From contig JBHGBF010000103.1 of NCBI GenBank assembly GCA_041946865.1, forward strand, positions 1 to 17,314: a stretch of DNA of 17,314 nt, in the 5' to 3' direction. A model generated the notes under the pieces. The model was not told the DNA's origin and did not search any database. It saw only the letters and a program-made list of their open reading frames with translations. Within the stretch, counting starts at the first letter, position 1. Every line of letters starts with the position of its first letter. This stretch comes from RPQK01 sp041946865. Lineage in GTDB: Bacteria; Acidobacteriota; UBA6911; RPQK01. Both the position numbers and the translations under genes were made by a program. Below, one piece after another: positions 15,301-17,314 of this stretch.

Positions 15301-15435
15301 TCGTCGCAGTGACTCGTTTCCCGGCCGTGACGTCAACTCCTCCAGTGAGCGCCAGTAGTCGGCCGTGGCCGGGCTCCCCTGAGTCCGGCTGCCGGATGCA
15401 TGAGGTCTCTCCGCGGTCCGTCCTATCGATGACAT
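12373..15435 (-). CDS. actB: Alternative complex III subunit ActB (molybdopterin-like plus FeS domains)
   Basis: This 1020-residue fusion is characteristic of ACIII. Residues 1-80 form an extended Tat-type leader: YWRSLEEL, then NRRKFL with twin arginines at 60-61, a hydrophobic stretch and Cys78. The middle is a molybdopterin oxidoreductase-like domain that in this family holds no Mo cofactor. The C-terminal part (about 780-1000) carries four Cys groups for FeS clusters: 796/799/802/806 (ACTGCGACTIAC), 851/854/859/863 (CQQCDYAPCEKVC), 883/889/893 (CVGTRYCANNC) and 932/935 with 962/966 (CTFC...CQQAC). These form the electron wire between the quinol site and the ActA haems. ATG 15435 has GGAGAA 9 nt upstream and overlaps the actA end by 13 nt. 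The longer in-frame extension upstream only reads through actA. Confidence 0.96.
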   Translation of the reverse strand: MSSIGRTAERPHASGSRTQGSPATADYWRSLEELTSRPGNESLRRLLADFTPAASSDLNRRKFLAVVAASLSAAGVGCGRFEDRGRIASYPDVPEGQIPGMPRYYASTLIRYPGSMPVIAATREGRPVKLEGNPEHPASQGSLGVFGQAATLDLYDPDRLRAPLLNGQTVSWGEADRLVRNRLEQSSRAGKATLLVTGPLVSPTARSLVRLFVSAYPQTIHRSLATFHEAERLEGRQVAFGTRSLASIRWDLADVVLTLDCDFLGAQGRPGDEIGFSARRRPEHPSGMNRLWCLEAGMSITGANADHRFPMRPGLQPRFLVWLLGELILRRTVGPLAADPVVTQALRGALLNIRLEEFGIPEKAAGALVDDLVKSQGRGAILAGPQLAAPCHVLVAALNVTLGNEGTVVIPAPAVPGSEPSTLREWVEAAEMMNRGRVGLFIALDVNPVYALPEIGCREALARVPFIVSSSLLPDETASAAHLAIPSAHDLESWGDSDFHPDSLSLQQPVMRPLFEARQSEESLIFWLNQSERPVANYYEYLKERWQNEVYPQSGAAVSFTDVWEAALHDGFIGVKTTPVPASGLATAEVADALSRCARRVEPGYDLTLRPSPRLYDGRFANNGWLQELPHPVTTQAWGNSAVIGPATALELGCKEGQIITVKAGGAAIDIPVLVSPGVADHSVQIDLGYGRQSAGTLGSHVGVDAGKLRSRTGGVTAWVYSGVRLIVTSERGRIIRVQQHNSAEGRSFIREVSSESLRQKGRLAVSPSQHEYRPGPGNWKYPGQKWGLVVDLSACTGCGACTIACVAENNVPVVGPEQVEKGRQMHWVRIDRYFSGPAENPTVSFQPMMCQQCDYAPCEKVCPVAATVHSPEGLDEMVYNRCVGTRYCANNCPYKVRRFNYLDYHKEVRAPAELLFNPEVTVRSRGVMEKCTFCVQRIAAARQAARARGRKLVDGDIRTACQQACPAGAIVFGDLNDPESRVHQLAHSARGYKALVELGVGPAVTYLARIRNPHRGLKI

Positions 15436-15998
15436 GCGCTGCAGTTCTCCGGTCCCAGCAAGTTGGCCTGCGAACCAGGCACTCGTTCGTGAGCATGGCG
15501 ATGGCAATCCAGACAGGCGCCCATGGAAAGCGAGGAGGCCTGAGTCATCACGGCCATCTGGCGGACGTCGCCGTGGCAGTTCTCGCACCGGATCCCGGCC
15601 TTCACGTGCGCCATGTGGGCGAAGTAAACAAAATCGGGAAGCTTGTGGACTCGTTTCCAAAGGATGGTCTGGCCGCTGGACGCGGCCTGTCGCAGGCGGA
15701 TCACTCCCGGCCTGCCCACAGCGGCCGCGTTGTGGCAGTTCATGCAGCTGGCGACTGTGGGAACCGTTGCATGCCGCGAGACTTCGGCGCCGAGATGGCA
15801 ATGCCGGCAATCGATGCGCATTTGCCCGGCATGCAGCTGATGCGAGAAATTGATGGGCTGATCCGGTGAAAACCCTTTGACTCGGCGAACCGGCGCAGTA
15901 ACCAGCCCGGTAACGAGTGCCGAAATCAGCGCGACCGCGATGACCACGGGCAAGTAGAATCGCACTTGCTCGTCCAACCGATTCCAGTTCGGTTCCAC
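15423..15998 (-). CDS. actA: Alternative complex III pentahaem cytochrome c subunit ActA
   Basis: This 191-residue protein has one N-terminal membrane segment (about 15-35) followed by five CxxCH haem c sites at 64-68, 85-89, 138-142, 162-166 and 186-190. The order CRHCH, CMNCH, CENCH, CLDCH, CSACH and the stretch INFSHQLHAGQMRIDCRHCH are typical of ActA. It receives electrons from the ActB FeS chain on the periplasmic side. GTG 15998 was chosen because a strong GGGGGAGGT precedes it and the remaining protein matches the family start; a TTG at 16070 would add 24 unlikely residues. This is the first gene of the operon and is divergent from the peroxiredoxin gene. Confidence 0.95.
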   Translation of the reverse strand: MEPNWNRLDEQVRFYLPVVIAVALISALVTGLVTAPVRRVKGFSPDQPINFSHQLHAGQMRIDCRHCHLGAEVSRHATVPTVASCMNCHNAAAVGRPGVIRLRQAASSGQTILWKRVHKLPDFVYFAHMAHVKAGIRCENCHGDVRQMAVMTQASSLSMGACLDCHRHAHERVPGSQANLLGPENCSACHR

Positions 15999-16041
15999 GC
16001 CACCTCCCCCTTGGTTGTGGAAAGTCTTCGGCTTAACGCTT

Positions 16042-16070
16042 CTATCAAACGATGTTGCCGAATCGGTCAA
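16042..16070 (-). promoter_or_regulatory. Candidate promoter of the respiratory operon
   Basis: On the - strand TTGACC (16070-16065) and TGATAG (16047-16042) are separated by 17 bp. The -35 box is good and the -10 box is weak. Transcription would begin near 16035, giving a leader of about 37 nt before GTG 15998. A second TTGACT lies a little further upstream. Found by eye only. Confidence 0.3.
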
Positions 16071-16132
16071 TCGAAGTCAAGTTTGGCTCCCGCGGTTGGA
16101 AAGCAGGCGCCGGGATCAGGCATATTAAAACC

Positions 16133-16603
16133 ATGGCAAAAATCAACGTGGGTGACAATGCGCCTGATTTCACGGCCCGGACCGATCAGGGCCAAACCAT
16201 TCGGCTGTCTGATTTTCGCGGTCGCAAAGTGATTCTTTACTTTTATCCGAAAGACGATACGAGCGGATGTACCATGCAAGCGTGCAGCTTCCGCGATTCA
16301 TATCCGGACATCGAGGAGCAAAACGCGGTGGTGCTGGGGGTGAGCCCGGACAACGAGAAGTCGCACCAGAAGTTTAAAACGAAATACGGCCTGCCGTTCA
16401 CGCTGCTGGTTGATGAGGATCACGCGATTGCGGAGAAGTACGGGGCATGGGGCGAGAAGTCCAGGTACGGGAGAAAGTATCAGGGTGTGATCCGCAGCCA
16501 CTTCGTCATCAACGAGGCCGGCGAAGTCGTTGGGGTCCAGTACAACGTCTCGCCGAAAGAGAGCGCCGAGAAAGCGCTGGCCAGCCTTGGCGCGCCCTTG
16601 TAA
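16133..16603 (+). CDS. bcp: Bcp/PrxQ-type thioredoxin-dependent peroxiredoxin
   Basis: This 156-residue peroxiredoxin reduces hydroperoxides using thioredoxin. The sequence shows GDNAPDFTARTDQG, LSDFRGRKVILYFYPKDDTSGCT with the peroxidatic Cys46, and Cys51 five residues later (GCTMQAC), the resolving cysteine of the atypical 2-Cys PrxQ class. Later stretches, FTLLVDEDHAIAEKYGAW and SHFVINEAGEVV, fit the family. There is no signal peptide, so it is cytoplasmic. ATG 16133 matches the family start, although the ribosome binding site is weak. It is divergent from the respiratory operon, so the 134-bp spacer may carry shared control. A link to oxidative by-products of respiration is inference. Confidence 0.95.
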   Translation: MAKINVGDNAPDFTARTDQGQTIRLSDFRGRKVILYFYPKDDTSGCTMQACSFRDSYPDIEEQNAVVLGVSPDNEKSHQKFKTKYGLPFTLLVDEDHAIAEKYGAWGEKSRYGRKYQGVIRSHFVINEAGEVVGVQYNVSPKESAEKALASLGAPL

Positions 16604-16691
16604 GTCTCCTCTCCCGGACGGTGAGGTGTGACCGACAGAGGGCGAACAAGGCAGGTTGCCGCCGGTAGCTCTGCGCCCGGCCATATAAAGT

Positions 16692-17118
16692 TCAGGCTGG
16701 TCGGCTCCGGTGCCGCTGCATCATTTCTCGAATAATGATGACGTCTTGTCGGTCCTGAGGTCGGCCCCTGGCCTCCTTCGAGCGGACAATATCCTCCAAG
16801 GAAGCCACCTTCAGTTCAATACCATAAACTTCAAACCGAACAGCACCCTGCAGCAGATCATCGTACCCTACCCTTCGGTGCCAGACGGGATGAAGGCGAT
16901 GTCAACTCGGCCGGCAGAAGTGACCAGGTTCAGTAATTCGACCCGGGCCAGCGTCTTGGGATTGCAGTCAAAAGGAATCCCTTCGGGCGCCGTCTCGGTG
17001 AGACCCGGGGAAAGCCCTGAAGACGCGCCGCCAAGGCGCCGATGAGCACGAAATCAACGCCGTGTTTGGCGAGAACTCTAATGATCCGCTCGGGATCCAG
17101 AGGGGCTCGGTCAGGCAC
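16692..17118 (-). pseudogene. Broken MNT/AbiEii-like nucleotidyltransferase gene
   Basis: Three reading frames together resemble one nucleotidyltransferase of the MNT/AbiEii-like type, some of which are toxins that modify tRNA or other targets. Frame 1 from GTG 17118 gives LDPERIIRVLAKHGVDFVLIGALAARLQGFPRV. After a frame change near 17010 the second frame gives PFDCNPKTLARVELLNLV and SAGRVDIAFIPSGTEG. A tandem duplication of GGGTA (16864-16873) then causes a stop, and the third frame continues with DDLLQGAVRFEVYG, VASLEDIVRSKEARGRPQD and ends at TGA 16692-16694. The segment after GFPRV that should hold the catalytic Asp-x-Asp is missing, so an internal deletion probably preceded or accompanied the frameshift. 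It is almost certainly inactive. Confidence 0.8.
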
Positions 17119-17212
17119 GGTGCACCGCCGCGAGGAACGCATTGATGTTACGAACCTCGGTGAGACGCTCCTCAGGGGTGAGGCTGAGGATGCGTCCGAC
17201 ATCCGCGAGCAT
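17111..17212 (-). CDS. Short ORF upstream of the broken nucleotidyltransferase (possible partner remnant)
   Basis: An ORF of 33 residues starts at ATG 17212 with MLADVGRILSLTPEERL and ends EVRNINAFLAAVHRA. It overlaps the GTG start of the pseudogene by 8 bp. Small overlapping ORFs with a TPEERL-like segment often precede nucleotidyltransferases of this type, as far as I recall, and may encode a partner or antitoxin. The frame is open for about 14 more codons upstream, to a TGA at 17255-17257, so the start may be elsewhere or the 5' end may be lost. Function is unknown. Confidence 0.4.
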   Translation of the reverse strand: MLADVGRILSLTPEERLTEVRNINAFLAAVHRA

Positions 17213-17314
17213 GTGAGAATCAGACGCGGCGGCCGGAGAGAATATGTTCTCAGTTCAATACGCCGGCAAGTTTCCGAAACCATGCAGTTTGGTAATTCCA
17301 AATCTTCTTGGCTT

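Noticed and set aside
15436..15810. N-terminal extension of actB
   Set aside because: The extra 125 residues read through the pentahaem gene in another frame; the Tat-type leader and ribosome binding site place the start at 15435.

Overview
The window is GC-rich, densely coded bacterial DNA, most likely from the phylum Acidobacteriota or a close relative. This is judged from the type of respiratory operon, the orphan NarL-type regulator beside sugar-nucleotide genes, and the dispersed palindromic repeats at the left end. No rRNA or tRNA gene is present to settle it, so the taxonomy is inference.

Left part (1-4080, mostly + strand). Positions 1-512 hold no convincing gene, only nested palindromes that look like REP/BIME-type repeats. 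Next come two paralogous mannose-1-phosphate guanylyltransferase-like genes (513-1451 and 2473-3456) on either side of a NarL/LuxR-type response regulator (1567-2199). A small protein of unknown function follows (3609-3989). The motif TGTAGGAC lies upstream of both transferase genes and of the small gene, with inverted TTTCCTACA copies between the regulator and the second transferase. The layout looks like a small regulon, perhaps for mannose-containing surface polysaccharide. The first transferase has lost key nucleotide-binding residues.

Middle part (4081-15998, - strand). A histidine phosphatase gene (4081-4737) lies at the far end. The rest is one long operon, read from 15998 down to 4805. 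It encodes a complete alternative complex III (quinol:electron acceptor oxidoreductase): pentaheme ActA, molybdopterin-like/FeS ActB, NrfD-like ActC, a fused ActD-ActE, and ActF. An anchored monohaem cytochrome c follows, then two different polytopic proteins of the cytochrome bd subunit I (CydA) superfamily, each with a C-terminal haem c domain. No haem-copper oxidase genes are present. The likely reading is that quinol electrons pass through ACIII and the c-haems to a bd-like oxygen reductase that takes electrons from cytochrome c rather than quinol. This is the most interesting system in the window. Two unusual repeat-rich spacers interrupt an otherwise tightly overlapped operon, and a long hairpin that includes the last stop codon ends it.

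Right part (15999-17314). A Bcp-type peroxiredoxin (16133-16603, +) is transcribed divergently from the respiratory operon. Beyond it, on the - strand, lies a decayed nucleotidyltransferase gene of the MNT/AbiEii-like type (16692-17118), broken by an internal deletion and a 5-bp tandem duplication. The small ORF upstream (17111-17212) may be the remains of its partner.
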